Shown: positions 34,606-42,846 of the stretch, piece after piece | Layout: every line of letters begins with the position of its first letter | Numbering within the stretch: position 1 is the first letter of the stretch | Assembly (NCBI RefSeq): GCF_051020515.1 | Contig: NZ_CP194857.1 | Coordinates: forward strand, 496,001 to 560,000 | Direction of reading: 5' to 3' | Origin: CALKWS01 sp051020515 | Lineage (GTDB): Bacteria; Actinomycetota; Actinomycetes; Actinomycetales; Beutenbergiaceae | Length of the DNA stretch: 64,000 nucleotides | The notes under the pieces: generated by a model | Told to the model about the DNA's origin: nothing | The model's database searches: none | Seen by the model: the letters and a program-made list of their open reading frames with translations, nothing else | Position numbers and translations under genes: made by a program

Positions 34606-34679
34606 TGCCCCCGCCGGGACTCGAACCCGGACTGAACCGATTTTAAGTCGGCTGCCTCTGCCGATTGGGCTACGGGGGC
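34606..34679 (-). tRNA. tRNA with UAA anticodon (reads as Leu), short variable loop
   Basis: Cloverleaf on the minus strand: acceptor GCCCCCG/CGGGGGC with A at position 73, D arm with GG, anticodon stem GCCGA/TCGGT around loop CTTAAAA (anticodon TAA at 34643-34645), T arm CCGGG-TTCGAGT-CCCGG. No encoded CCA. The anticodon would decode UUA (Leu), but leucine tRNAs normally have a long variable arm; here it is 5 nt (class I), giving 74 nt. Identity is therefore uncertain. Confidence 0.85.
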
Positions 34680-34759
34680 CGTCGCCACGTGAGCGCACGC
34701 CCAACGATAGAGCCCCCGGGGACCGTCGCTGGACCCGGGTGCGGGCCTTCGAACGCGGC

Positions 34760-36124
34760 TCAGGAACCTTGCGCGTTCCGCACACTCGCCGCAGCCTGCA
34801 GAAACTCCTCCCGGGGCGTCTGCAACCGGCCCAGGGCCACGATGTCACGCCGGAACAACAGGGCCATGGTCCAGTCCAGCACGATCCGCACCTTGCGGTT
34901 CACCGTCGGCATCGCCGACATGTGGTAGGTCCGGTGCATGAACCATGCCAGCGGGCCGCGGAACTTCAGCCCAAGCACCTCGGCCACCCCCTTGTACAGG
35001 CCGAGCGAGGCCACGGTGCCCAGGTTGCGGTGGTTGTAATCCTCCAGCGGCTCCTGGGCGAGCAGGTGCGTCATGTTCTTGCCCAGGTGGGTGGCCTGGC
35101 GGATGGCGTGCTGGGCCGTGGGGGCACAGGTGGTGATCCCGGGCGCGGACAGGTCCGGCACCGCGGCGCAGTCGCCCGCGGTCCAGGCGCCCTCGACCAC
35201 CTGATCGTCCGCGTCGCACACCTGCAGGGTGGGGAGAGCGCGCACCCGGCCGTTCTCGGTCAGGGGCAGGTCGGTCCGGGCCAGGACCGGGTTGGCCTTC
35301 ACCCCGGCGGTCCAGACCAGCGTGTCGCTCTCGAACGCAGTGCCGTCGGAGAGCACGATGTGTCCATCCACGCAGGATTCCAGGAACGTGTTCAGGTGCA
35401 CGTCGATGTTGCGACTGCGCAGCTGCTCCAGTGCGTATCGGCCCAGGTCCGCCCCCACCTCGGGCAGGATCCTGCCGGTGCCCTCCACCAGCACGAACCG
35501 CAGATCGTCGGGGCTGATGGAGTCGTAGTAGCGGCAAGCCTCCCGCGCCATGTCCTCCACCTCACCGATGGCCTCGGACCCGGCGAACCCGCCGCCGACG
35601 AAGGTGAAGGTGAGCATCCGCCGCCGGGCCTGCTCGTCCCAGATGGAATCGGCCTGATCCATCATGGTCACCACGTGGTTGCGGAGCGAGATCGCTTCCT
35701 CGATCTGCTTGAACCCGATGCCGGTCTCGGCCAGCCCCGGAATCGGCAGCACCCGTGCGACGGCCCCGAGCGCGAGGACCACGTGGTCGTATCCCACCGT
35801 GTAGGCCTCACCGCGGGACGGCTCGATGGTGGCCCGACGAGCGGCGTGGTCCAGCGAATGCACCCGGCCGGTCAGGATCGTGGTGCCACGCAGGAGCCGG
35901 CGGTGGGAGGCCACCACGTGCCGCGGTTCGAGGGAGCCGGCGGCGGCCTCGGGCAGGAAGGGCTGGTAGGTCATGTACGGGCGCGGGTCGACCACCGCGA
36001 TCGCCACCTGGCGCCTGCCCATACGTTTGCGGATCTGCCGGGCGGCGTGCAGGCCGACGTAGCCTCCGCCCAGGATCAGGACGCGGGGTACTTTGCGTGG
36101 AGATCGAGCCGTGGTGGCGGACAT
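34760..36124 (-). CDS. ndh: Type II NADH dehydrogenase (NDH-2)
   Basis: 454-residue single-subunit NADH:quinone oxidoreductase feeding electrons to the respiratory chain without pumping protons. FAD-binding 'VLILGGGYVGLHAAR', NAD-binding 'FTFVGGGFAGSEAIGEVEDM', 'VWTAGVKANP', 'WTAGDCAAVPD' and 'TAQHAIRQATHLGKN' are diagnostic. C-terminal membrane-binding region 'LGLKFRGPLAWFMHRTYHM' is intact. Confidence 0.92.
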   Translation of the reverse strand: MSATTARSPRKVPRVLILGGGYVGLHAARQIRKRMGRRQVAIAVVDPRPYMTYQPFLPEAAAGSLEPRHVVASHRRLLRGTTILTGRVHSLDHAARRATIEPSRGEAYTVGYDHVVLALGAVARVLPIPGLAETGIGFKQIEEAISLRNHVVTMMDQADSIWDEQARRRMLTFTFVGGGFAGSEAIGEVEDMAREACRYYDSISPDDLRFVLVEGTGRILPEVGADLGRYALEQLRSRNIDVHLNTFLESCVDGHIVLSDGTAFESDTLVWTAGVKANPVLARTDLPLTENGRVRALPTLQVCDADDQVVEGAWTAGDCAAVPDLSAPGITTCAPTAQHAIRQATHLGKNMTHLLAQEPLEDYNHRNLGTVASLGLYKGVAEVLGLKFRGPLAWFMHRTYHMSAMPTVNRKVRIVLDWTMALLFRRDIVALGRLQTPREEFLQAAASVRNAQGS

Positions 36125-36185
36125 ATCCCCACGATAGGGCAGTGCGATGCCGCTGTCGTGGGCCCGGCGGAGCAGTCGGCGACCG

Positions 36186-37040
36186 CTACGGGCTCGGTGG
36201 TGGCCCGCACGCGGCGATGGCTTCGTCCAGCATGGCCTCGGTGAGGCGGCCGGTGAAGGTGTTCTGCTGGGACACGTGATAGGAGCCGACGACGGCGACC
36301 GCCCGCTGCGTCGTCGCCGATCCCTTCGTGGGGGGTGCTACGGGTGCCTTCGCGCCGTGGCCGAAGGCCGGGCGGGGCCGGGGTACCTGCCAGCCCAGGG
36401 CGGATAACGCGGTGAAGGTGGCGTTCCAGGCGATCTGGCCCAGGGCAAGGATGCCGGTGACCGAGGGGGTGACCAACTCGATCTCCCGGCGCAGCCAGTG
36501 CGCGCAGGTGGCCCGCTCGGCGGGGGTGGGGGCGTTGTCCGGTGGGGCGCAGCGCACCGCGGCCACGATCCGGGCCCCGGTCAGTTCCAGGCCGTCTCCG
36601 GCGTGGCGGCTGGTGGGCTGGTTGGTGTAGCCGGCTCGGTGCAGGGCCGCGAAGATCCAGTCACCGGAGCGATCACCGGTGAAGACCCGTCCGGTGCGAT
36701 TCGCCCCATGGGCGGCCGGGGCCAGGCCCACGACCAGCAGGTGCGGGTCCTGGTCGCCCAGGCCCGGGGCGGGGCGTCCCCAGTAGGGCTGGTCGGCGTA
36801 AGCGCGGCGGCGGGTGCGGGCCACGTCCTCGCGCCAGTCAACGAGCCGAGGGCAGGCCCGGCAGACGCTGGAGCGGGCATCGAGTTGCTCCAGGGTGCGG
36901 GTGGAGGCTGCGAGTTCAGCGACCTGCTCGGCGTCGCGGGCCCGGCGGGTACGCGGGCGCGCCGGGTCCTCCGGCCAGCCGGTTCCGGGTGGTACCGGGG
37001 AGGGGAACGGCTCGCCGGTGATGGGATGGGGACGTTCCAT
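36186..37040 (-). CDS. Uracil-DNA glycosylase, family 5 (UDGb-like)
   Basis: 284 residues. Motif 1 'VVGLAPAAHGANRTGRVFTG' and the later 'VVGSYHVSQQNTFTGRLTE' are those of family 5 enzymes, which excise uracil and other deaminated bases from DNA. Four Cys ('SVCRACPRL', 'AVRCAPP', 'RATCAHWL') fit the 4Fe-4S cluster of thermophile-type UDGs. Upstream of ndh, same strand. Confidence 0.88.
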   Translation of the reverse strand: MERPHPITGEPFPSPVPPGTGWPEDPARPRTRRARDAEQVAELAASTRTLEQLDARSSVCRACPRLVDWREDVARTRRRAYADQPYWGRPAPGLGDQDPHLLVVGLAPAAHGANRTGRVFTGDRSGDWIFAALHRAGYTNQPTSRHAGDGLELTGARIVAAVRCAPPDNAPTPAERATCAHWLRREIELVTPSVTGILALGQIAWNATFTALSALGWQVPRPRPAFGHGAKAPVAPPTKGSATTQRAVAVVGSYHVSQQNTFTGRLTEAMLDEAIAACGPPPSP

Positions 37041-37051
37041 GTCTGCCTTGG

Positions 37052-37546
37052 CTACTCCGCCCAGTTACTCGGCTCAGTGACGTCGACGACCTGCGCTTGG
37101 AGGTGATGCACCAGTTGATCAGCGTCAACGGTGGCGGCGACTCCGTGCTCCCCCGCGCCGATGGAGACCATCCGGCCGGTCAGGGTGACATCGGCGATGA
37201 CCGGCAGCGTCTGGGCGGAGCCGAACGGTGTGATCGCTCCGCGCAGGTAGCCGGTGACGTGGTGGGCCTGGTCGGCGTCGGGCATGGACAGCCGGCTCAC
37301 CCCGAGCACCGCGCGCAGTTTCGGCCAGGAGATCGTGCGCAGCCCGGGAACGAGCACGAACAGGTAGTCGCCCTTGCCGCGCCGCACGAGCATCGTCTTG
37401 ACCATGTCCTGCGGAGCCACTCCGCGCGCTGCGGCGGCCTCGGTCAGGGACTTCACCGGCCCGTGCCTCCGCAGGGTATGGGCCAGGCCGGAGGCCGCCA
37501 GCGCCTGCACCCCGGGGCCGTCCTGGGACTCGTTCATGTCGGTCAT
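37052..37546 (-). CDS. YbaK/EbsC-family aminoacyl-tRNA deacylase
   Basis: A YbaK-domain protein (164 residues from the ATG at 37546; the ATG at 37537 has better spacing, nine bases, from AGGAGG). 'GVAPQDMVKTMLVRRGKGDY' holds the conserved Lys of the editing pocket; 'VTGYLRGAITPFGSAQTLPV' and 'SIGAGEHGVAATVDA' are the other family motifs. It probably clears mischarged aminoacyl-tRNA (Cys-tRNA-Pro type) in trans. Confidence 0.85.
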   Translation of the reverse strand: MTDMNESQDGPGVQALAASGLAHTLRRHGPVKSLTEAAAARGVAPQDMVKTMLVRRGKGDYLFVLVPGLRTISWPKLRAVLGVSRLSMPDADQAHHVTGYLRGAITPFGSAQTLPVIADVTLTGRMVSIGAGEHGVAATVDADQLVHHLQAQVVDVTEPSNWAE

Positions 37547-37619
37547 CCTCCTCACCTTACGCCCGGGGTCGGGCACAAAAATGTTCCCACCTGGCGCAGC
37601 CGCGCGGCATCATCGCCCC

Positions 37620-38129
37620 ATGCACCTGCGCACTGACCAGGCTGCGGCCGACTGCCCTGAGTGCGGGGCCGCCGCTGCGGTGCCCTGCGCCGAACTGTTC
37701 GATCGCGTGCTGGCCCTGGATCACTCCCGAGCCGCGCCGTGGGGCCCGCTGCACGGTGTGGTGGTGTGCTGCTACCGGCTGCAGCATCCCTCGACCTTCG
37801 CCGTCGGGCAGGAGCAGACCATGCTGGACCTGTTGCGCACCTACCGCGACGGCGGTCCGCAGGCACTGGATCGGTGGACCGCCGGCGCGCGGCGCGCGAA
37901 CTCCCACCGGCGCTCCACGACGTCTTCGGGTCCGCAGCCGTCGAAGCCGGCGCAGACCGCCCCTGGCCCCGAGGTCGCCGCTGAGCACCGGACCACTCGG
38001 GAACGTCGCGCGGGCCGGTTCGACGTCACGATCGCCGATGTGGCCGTCGATGGCACCTTCCCCGCCCATGGGCACGCCGATCGGGTCCGCGCTTGGGCGC
38101 AGGCGACACTGCGGGGGTGGCAGGGCTGA
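37620..38129 (+). CDS. DUF5946-like small protein
   Basis: 169 residues from the ATG at 37620. The N-terminus has a Cys pair ('DCPECGAAAAVPC') then 'FDRVLALDHSRAAPWGPLHG' and 'VVCCYRLQHPSTFAVGQEQT', which resemble the DUF5946 family (Cys/His pattern suggesting a metal site). The C-terminal half ends 'DVAVDGTFPAHGHADRVRAW'. Function unknown. Divergent from ybaK by about 75 bp. Confidence 0.6.
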   Translation: MHLRTDQAAADCPECGAAAAVPCAELFDRVLALDHSRAAPWGPLHGVVVCCYRLQHPSTFAVGQEQTMLDLLRTYRDGGPQALDRWTAGARRANSHRRSTTSSGPQPSKPAQTAPGPEVAAEHRTTRERRAGRFDVTIADVAVDGTFPAHGHADRVRAWAQATLRGWQG

Positions 38130-38140
38130 GCCGGGCCCGT

Positions 38141-38419
38141 TCACAGATTCCGATAGGCCTCACGGCGGTGGGCTACTCGAAGCATAACGACGATCAGTTG
38201 GTCGTTATCGATCGCATACACAACCCGATATGCACCGATCCGGATACGCCACAGACCCGGATGACCCCTGAGTTGCCGAACGTCGGCCGGCCGTGGATCA
38301 TCGGCCAAAGCCATAATCGCCCGGTATACCCGGCGGCCGACGGGTTTATCCAGCCTTCTGAGTTCCTTACGCGCCCGGGCGTCAAAGACGATCTCGAAAC
38401 CGGGTGACCCCGGGCTCAC
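38141..38419 (-). CDS. RelE/ParE-superfamily toxin
   Basis: 92 residues: 'ARKELRRLDKPVGRRVYRAI', 'VRQLRGHPGLWRIRIGAYRV' and 'VYAIDNDQLIVVMLRVAHR' are the RelE fold and its basic catalytic strand. It probably cleaves mRNA on the ribosome. The GTG start overlaps the antitoxin stop (GTGA), the usual arrangement antitoxin first. Confidence 0.88.
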   Translation of the reverse strand: MSPGSPGFEIVFDARARKELRRLDKPVGRRVYRAIMALADDPRPADVRQLRGHPGLWRIRIGAYRVVYAIDNDQLIVVMLRVAHRREAYRNL

Positions 38420-38694
38420 AGACCGAGGTCTCCTGCGACATCCTCTGCGGAGACGACCTCAGCGTCGCCTGCGCGGACTTCATCCCACCGCTGTTGGGCG
38501 ATCCGTCCGTCTTCTCGGTCGAGCATTTCCTCGTAGGCCTCAACCAAGTCGATCGGGACGATCGCAGCAACCCGTTGGCGGCTGCGCCCCCGGGTCACGT
38601 AGGTAACCTCGTCACCGTATGTCGCTCGATTCACACGGTCGGAGAATCGGTCACGAGCTTCGGCAACGCTCAACTCGGTCGAGTCAGCACTCAT
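38416..38694 (-). CDS. Phd/YefM-type antitoxin
   Basis: 92 residues: N-terminal DNA-binding fold 'ELSVAEARDRFSDRVNRATY' and 'VTYVTRGRSRQRVAAIVPID' typical of Phd/YefM, C-terminal toxin-neutralising tail. The ATG is preceded by only six bases after the predicted -10 TAAACT, so the mRNA may be leaderless. Antitoxins of this type repress their own promoter. Confidence 0.88.
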   Translation of the reverse strand: MSADSTELSVAEARDRFSDRVNRATYGDEVTYVTRGRSRQRVAAIVPIDLVEAYEEMLDREDGRIAQQRWDEVRAGDAEVVSAEDVAGDLGL

Positions 38695-38704
38695 GACCTC
38701 AGTT

Positions 38705-38764
38705 TACGCCAACTACGCCAACTACGCCAACTACGCCAACTACGCCAACTACGCCAACTACGCC
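38705..38764. repeat. 9-bp tandem repeat in the toxin-antitoxin promoter
   Basis: Six perfect copies of TACGCCAAC plus a partial seventh, ending 10 bp from the antitoxin start. On the minus strand each unit carries TTGGCG; the copy two units away stands exactly 18 bp from TAAACT (38701-38706), giving a plausible -35/-10 pair. Copy number could change promoter or operator strength. Confidence 0.9.
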
Positions 38765-38832
38765 ATATTCATCAACTGGGCCATGGTCGCTCGTTCGCGA
38801 CGCCATGGCGACGCGTCGGCTGCCGCTGTGGC

Positions 38833-39087
38833 TCAGTGCTTGAAGTGCACGAAGACCCGGCCGAAGTTCTTGGAGTCCTTCTCCACCCGGTGGTAGCGGG
38901 CCTTGATGTCCTTGCGGTTGAGGAACCGCAGTACCCGCTTCTTCAGTTGCCCGCTGCCTTTGCCCGGGATGATCTCCACGGTCTTGGTGCGGGTGCGTTC
39001 GGCCTCATCGATGACGTCCTCCAGCGCCCGATCGATGTGGTGCCCCTTGTTGTAGATGTCATGCAGGTCCAGCTTCAGAGCCACCAC
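38833..39087 (-). CDS. Stand-alone Smr-domain protein
   Basis: 84 residues that consist only of an Smr domain: 'LKLDLHDIYNKGHHIDRALE' holds the DLH motif, and 'VEIIPGKGSGQLKKRVLRFL' the GKG loop. Smr domains act as endonucleases on DNA or RNA; lone versions are common in actinobacteria with unknown role. The GTG at 39084 has better spacing to GAGGAG than the GTG at 39087. Confidence 0.85.
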   Translation of the reverse strand: MVALKLDLHDIYNKGHHIDRALEDVIDEAERTRTKTVEIIPGKGSGQLKKRVLRFLNRKDIKARYHRVEKDSKNFGRVFVHFKH

Positions 39088-39199
39088 TCCTCCTCAACGG
39101 ATCGCCGGGCACCGCCGCGCGCGGCGCCCTACCAGCATGCCACGGCTCCCGATGGCGCCCGCTGGGCGATTAGGGATGTGCTGACTGCCCCGCACATCC

Positions 39200-39229
39200 T
39201 TGACATGATGGTCGGGATTAACCGACTAT
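39200..39229 (+). promoter_or_regulatory. Promoter and operator of the ArsR/MFS operon
   Basis: TTGACA (39200-39205), 18 bp, GACTAT (39224-39229). The spacer contains TGGTCGG-gattaa-CCGACTA (39209-39228, one mismatch), and CCGACCATA occurs twice just downstream within the first codons. Autoregulation by the ArsR protein is likely. The start codon lies about 7 bp after the -10, so the message is probably leaderless. Confidence 0.6.
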
Positions 39230-39235
39230 ACGGGA

Positions 39236-39868
39236 ATGACCGACCATACGAGTGATGCCGACCATAGTGGTCTACCCGACTACGATCTGCCCGATGCCCT
39301 GGAATTCTCCCGCCCGGAGCAATACCGCGCGCTGTTCGAGGACACCAGGCTGCAGATCGTCAGCGCCCTGAGCGAGCGTGCCGCCACCACCTCCGAATTG
39401 GCCGAGGCGCTCGACAAACCCAAGGGCACCATCGGCCACCACCTCAGGGTGCTCTCCGACGCCGGGCTGGTGCACGTGGTGCGCACCAAGAAGGTCCGCG
39501 CCCTGGAAGCGAAGTACTACGGTCGGACCGCGCGGGTGTTCTGGTACCACCGCATCGCCGAGGGCGCCGGGGCCGACGAGCGCGCCATCGGCACGGCGGC
39601 CACCGAGCTCGCCCAGGTCCCGGCCCAGCAACGCCACGAGGTGTTCGCGAACATCCGCCACGCCCGTATCCCCGCCGAACGCGCCGAAGCCTTCAGCACC
39701 CGCCTGCAGGACCTCCTGCTCGAGTTCGCCGAGGAACCCAGGGCGGGCCAAACCACGTACGCCCTCGCGGCTGCCCTCTACCCCACCACCCGCCGCCCGC
39801 TGACGGCGGCGGAAGAGGGCAGAGCGCGGTCTTCCGAGACAGAGCACATCGGAAGGTCCGCACCATGA
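39236..39868 (+). CDS. ArsR-family winged-helix regulator
   Basis: 210 residues. The wHTH spans about residues 27-100 ('RLQIVSALSERAATTSELAE', recognition helix 'PKGTIGHHLRVLSDAGLV', wing 'VRTKKVRALEAKYY'). No metal-binding Cys; the long C-terminal helical region looks like drug- or ligand-sensing members of the group. It overlaps the MFS gene by 4 bp, so it probably controls that pump. Confidence 0.88.
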   Translation: MTDHTSDADHSGLPDYDLPDALEFSRPEQYRALFEDTRLQIVSALSERAATTSELAEALDKPKGTIGHHLRVLSDAGLVHVVRTKKVRALEAKYYGRTARVFWYHRIAEGAGADERAIGTAATELAQVPAQQRHEVFANIRHARIPAERAEAFSTRLQDLLLEFAEEPRAGQTTYALAAALYPTTRRPLTAAEEGRARSSETEHIGRSAP

Positions 39869-41292
39869 ACGACGCCCATCAGCCGAGCAGCGACGGTGCT
39901 GCGAGCCCGAGCCAGGTGCACGCGCAAGAGCCCCAAGCACCCACCCCGGAGGCGCCCACGAGCGAACACCGCCTCGGCGCCAACTACTGGAAACTCTTCT
40001 CCGCCTCGGCCCTGACCAACCTCGGCGACGGGCTGATGGCGATCGCCGTGGTCTGGCTGGCCTCAGCCCTGACCCGCGATCCGTTATGGATCACCCTGGT
40101 CGGCCTGGCGTCCCGACTACCCTGGCTGCTGTTCTCACTTCCGGCTGGGGTGATCACCGACCGGTACGACCGGCGCTACCTCGTCGCAGCCATGGACGTG
40201 GCGAGGTTCGTCGTCGTCGCCGTTTTCGCCGTCGTCCTCCTCCTGCACCAGGAAGGCCTGCCCACCCCGGCCGAACTGGCCGCCGGAGCTCCCGAACCGG
40301 CCCAGTCCACCCTGTTACTGATCGCCCTGATCCTCATGGCGCTCTTGCTCGGGTTCGCCGAAGTTCTGCGGGACAACACCGCCCAGACCCTGCTGCCCTC
40401 CATCGTGGACAAGCGGCTGCTGGAGAAGGCCAACGGGCGGATGTGGGGCGCGGAGACGGCCCTGAACAACTTCGTCGGCCCACCCCTGGCCGGGTTCCTG
40501 GTGGCGATCGCTATCGCCATCCCGTTCGGGGCCAACGCGGTGTTCCTGGCCATCAGCGCAGTGCTGATCTTCTCGTTGAAGGGCAGTTTCCGGCCCCGCG
40601 GCGCAACCGTGCAACGCAGCAAGCGGATCGCCTGGCGCGCGGAGATCGGCGAGGGCTTCGGATGGCTGTGGCGCCACCCGGTGCTGCGCGCCCTGGCGCT
40701 GTTGCTGGGGGCGAGCAACCTGGCCGGCGCGATCGCCACGGCACTGTTCGTGCTCTTCGCCCAGGACGTACTGGGACTCTTCGACGGCTGGCAGTTCGGG
40801 CTCCTGCTCACCGGCATCGCCACCGGCGCCATCGCCGGCTCCCTCGTGGCCGAGCGCGTCGCGGCCGTGCTGACCGAGGGACGCTCGCTGCTGTCGGCGA
40901 TGATGACCTTCGGCCTGGGGTACACCGCGATCGGGCTGCTATCCTCCGGCCTGGCGGTGTGGGCGGTCTCGGTGCTGATCGGGTTCGCCATCGTGCTGTG
41001 GAACGTCATCACCGTCTCGCTGCGCCAGCGCATCATCCCCGACCACCTCCTCGGCCGCGTCAACTCGGTCTACCGGTTCTTCGGCTGGGGCACCATGTCC
41101 CTGGGCGTGCTGGTCAGCGGCCTGCTGGTCACCTGGTTGGAACCCGGGCTCGGCAGGGAGTGGGCGCTGCGCACCCCGTTCCTGGCCGCTGGGGCGCTCA
41201 GTGCACTGTTGCTGCCCTATGCCTGGACGCGCGTGAACACCTCCGCGATCGAGGCCGCCAAGGCAGTGGCGGAGGTCGGCGACGACGCCTGA
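39865..41292 (+). CDS. MFS transporter (MFS_3/enterobactin-macrolide exporter type)
   Basis: 475 residues, twelve helices after a 38-residue Pro/Glu-rich cytoplasmic head. 'NLGDGLMAIAVVWLASALTR' and 'GVITDRYDRRYLVAAMDVAR' (motif A, DRYDRR) mark the family, with 'RIIPDHLLGRVNSVYRFFGW' late in the protein. A drug or siderophore exporter by family; ligand unknown. Under the upstream ArsR regulator. Confidence 0.88.
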   Translation: MNDAHQPSSDGAASPSQVHAQEPQAPTPEAPTSEHRLGANYWKLFSASALTNLGDGLMAIAVVWLASALTRDPLWITLVGLASRLPWLLFSLPAGVITDRYDRRYLVAAMDVARFVVVAVFAVVLLLHQEGLPTPAELAAGAPEPAQSTLLLIALILMALLLGFAEVLRDNTAQTLLPSIVDKRLLEKANGRMWGAETALNNFVGPPLAGFLVAIAIAIPFGANAVFLAISAVLIFSLKGSFRPRGATVQRSKRIAWRAEIGEGFGWLWRHPVLRALALLLGASNLAGAIATALFVLFAQDVLGLFDGWQFGLLLTGIATGAIAGSLVAERVAAVLTEGRSLLSAMMTFGLGYTAIGLLSSGLAVWAVSVLIGFAIVLWNVITVSLRQRIIPDHLLGRVNSVYRFFGWGTMSLGVLVSGLLVTWLEPGLGREWALRTPFLAAGALSALLLPYAWTRVNTSAIEAAKAVAEVGDDA

Positions 41293-41300
41293 GGATGCTC

Positions 41301-42263
41301 TCAGGCCAGCGACAGCGCGATGCCGTCCAGGATGTCGTGCTCGCTGGTCACCACCGGCTCCAGCACGCCACCGGCCTGGGCCACCCGCTGGTCCACCCGG
41401 TCCAGCACCCGGTCCCACACCAGCGCCCCGGCGCCGATGACGTCCACCCGGCCCGGATGCATGTAGGGCAACTGTGCGCGCTGCTCACGAGGCATCCGCA
41501 GCAACTCATCGCAAGCCATCCTGATCTCGGGCACAGCCAGGCGGGCCCCGTTGATCCGGTCCCGGTCGTAGGACGGCAGGTCCAGGGCATGCGCGGTGAC
41601 GGTGGTGATGGAACCGGCCACGCCGACAACCGAGCGCACCCGGCCCAGATCGACGCGCTGCTCGGCACAATCGAGCGCGGCGTCGATATCGGTGCGGGCC
41701 GCCTCGATCTGCGCACGCGTGGGCGGGTCGGAGTGCAGGTGCCGCTCACTCATCCGCACGCACCCCACGTCCATCGAAGCGTCCGCGTGCTGGGTCGCGC
41801 CGGTGCCGCTGACCAGTTCGGTGGAACCACCGCCGATGTCCACCACCAGCCGGACCCCTGCTCCGCCGTCCGGTTCCGTGCCGTTCTCGAGCACACTGAT
41901 CGCCCCGGTGAAGGACAACCGCGCCTCCTCCGCGCCGCTGATGATCTCCGCCTCCACCCCCAGGCGCTGGTGCACCCCGGTGAAGAACTCCTCCCTGTTG
42001 GACGCATCCCGGCTGGCCGAGGTGGCCACGAACCGGATCGCCTGCACCCTGTGCTCCTCGCACAACCGGGCATACCCGGAGGTGGCCTCCAGGGTCCGCT
42101 GCAGCGCCTCCGGGTCGAAGCGCCCGGTACGGTCCACCCCCTGGCCCAGCCGGACCACCTCCATCAGACGCGTGATCTCGTGCAGGCCGGACCCGTCGTC
42201 GACGTCGGCGATGAGCAGGCGGATGGAGTTGGTTCCACAATCGATGGCGGCGACGCGTTTCAC
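41301..42263 (-). CDS. ppx: Exopolyphosphatase / guanosine pentaphosphate phosphohydrolase
   Basis: 320 residues from the GTG at 42263. 'RVAAIDCGTNSIRLLIADV' (phosphate 1), 'RFVATSASRDASNREEF', 'LVVDIGGGSTELV' (phosphate 2) and 'DVGCVRMSERHL' are the Ppx/GppA motifs. It degrades polyphosphate and/or pppGpp. The short form matches actinobacterial Ppx proteins next to DUF501 and FtsB-like genes. Confidence 0.9.
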   Translation of the reverse strand: MKRVAAIDCGTNSIRLLIADVDDGSGLHEITRLMEVVRLGQGVDRTGRFDPEALQRTLEATSGYARLCEEHRVQAIRFVATSASRDASNREEFFTGVHQRLGVEAEIISGAEEARLSFTGAISVLENGTEPDGGAGVRLVVDIGGGSTELVSGTGATQHADASMDVGCVRMSERHLHSDPPTRAQIEAARTDIDAALDCAEQRVDLGRVRSVVGVAGSITTVTAHALDLPSYDRDRINGARLAVPEIRMACDELLRMPREQRAQLPYMHPGRVDVIGAGALVWDRVLDRVDQRVAQAGGVLEPVVTSEHDILDGIALSLA

Positions 42264-42354
42264 CCGGACAGCCTGCCAGATCGTCGGCGTGCCTTCACCC
42301 CCGGCGGCCACCGCCGGCCCGCGGGCCGGGCACCGGTGCCGTAGTGGGCGCGGC

Positions 42355-42846
42355 TCAGCAGTGGCAGCGCGCCGGGCTCCACACCTCGGCGAGTAGTTCC
42401 AGGGCTTCATCGCCCAACGGATTCACCCCGGGCCCCTCGGCGAGGGAGTGCGCCACCAGGACGTGCAGGCATTTGACGCGGGTGGGCATACCTCCGGCGC
42501 TGATCTTGTCGATCTCGGGGACATCGCCGAGTTCGGCACGCCTGCGCAGGTACTGCTCGTGGGCGCGGGCGTAGGCGGCGGCCAGATCGGCATCGGTGGC
42601 CAGGCGCTCGGTCATCTCTTTCATCACGCCCCGGCTCTCCAGGGTGGAGGTGGCCGCCACGGCGGCGGGGTGGGTCAGGTAGTACATCGTGGGGAAGGGG
42701 GTGCCATCCTCCAGCCGGGGTGCCGTGCGCACCACCAGGGGCCGGCCACACACGCAGCGGGCCGCGATCGCCACCACGCCGCGCGGGACCCGGCCCAACT
42801 GCTCGGCCAGCGTCACCAGGTCGGCTTCGGTTACCGGCCCGGTCAT
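42355..42846 (-). CDS. DUF501 protein
   Basis: 163 residues. Conserved features are a Cys pair ('ARCVCGRPLVV'), 'PRLEDGTPFPTMYYLTHP' and the C-terminal 'MPTRVKCLHVLVAHSLAEGP' with 'NPLGDE', plus a final Cys-His-Cys. Function unknown. It is stably linked to ppx and an FtsB-like gene in actinobacteria. ATGA overlap with the upstream FtsB-like gene. Confidence 0.88.
   Translation of the reverse strand: MTGPVTEADLVTLAEQLGRVPRGVVAIAARCVCGRPLVVRTAPRLEDGTPFPTMYYLTHPAAVAATSTLESRGVMKEMTERLATDADLAAAYARAHEQYLRRRAELGDVPEIDKISAGGMPTRVKCLHVLVAHSLAEGPGVNPLGDEALELLAEVWSPARCHC

Noticed and set aside
38705..38764. CRISPR array
   Set aside because: Units are only 9 bp, directly adjacent and without spacers; no cas genes in the window.
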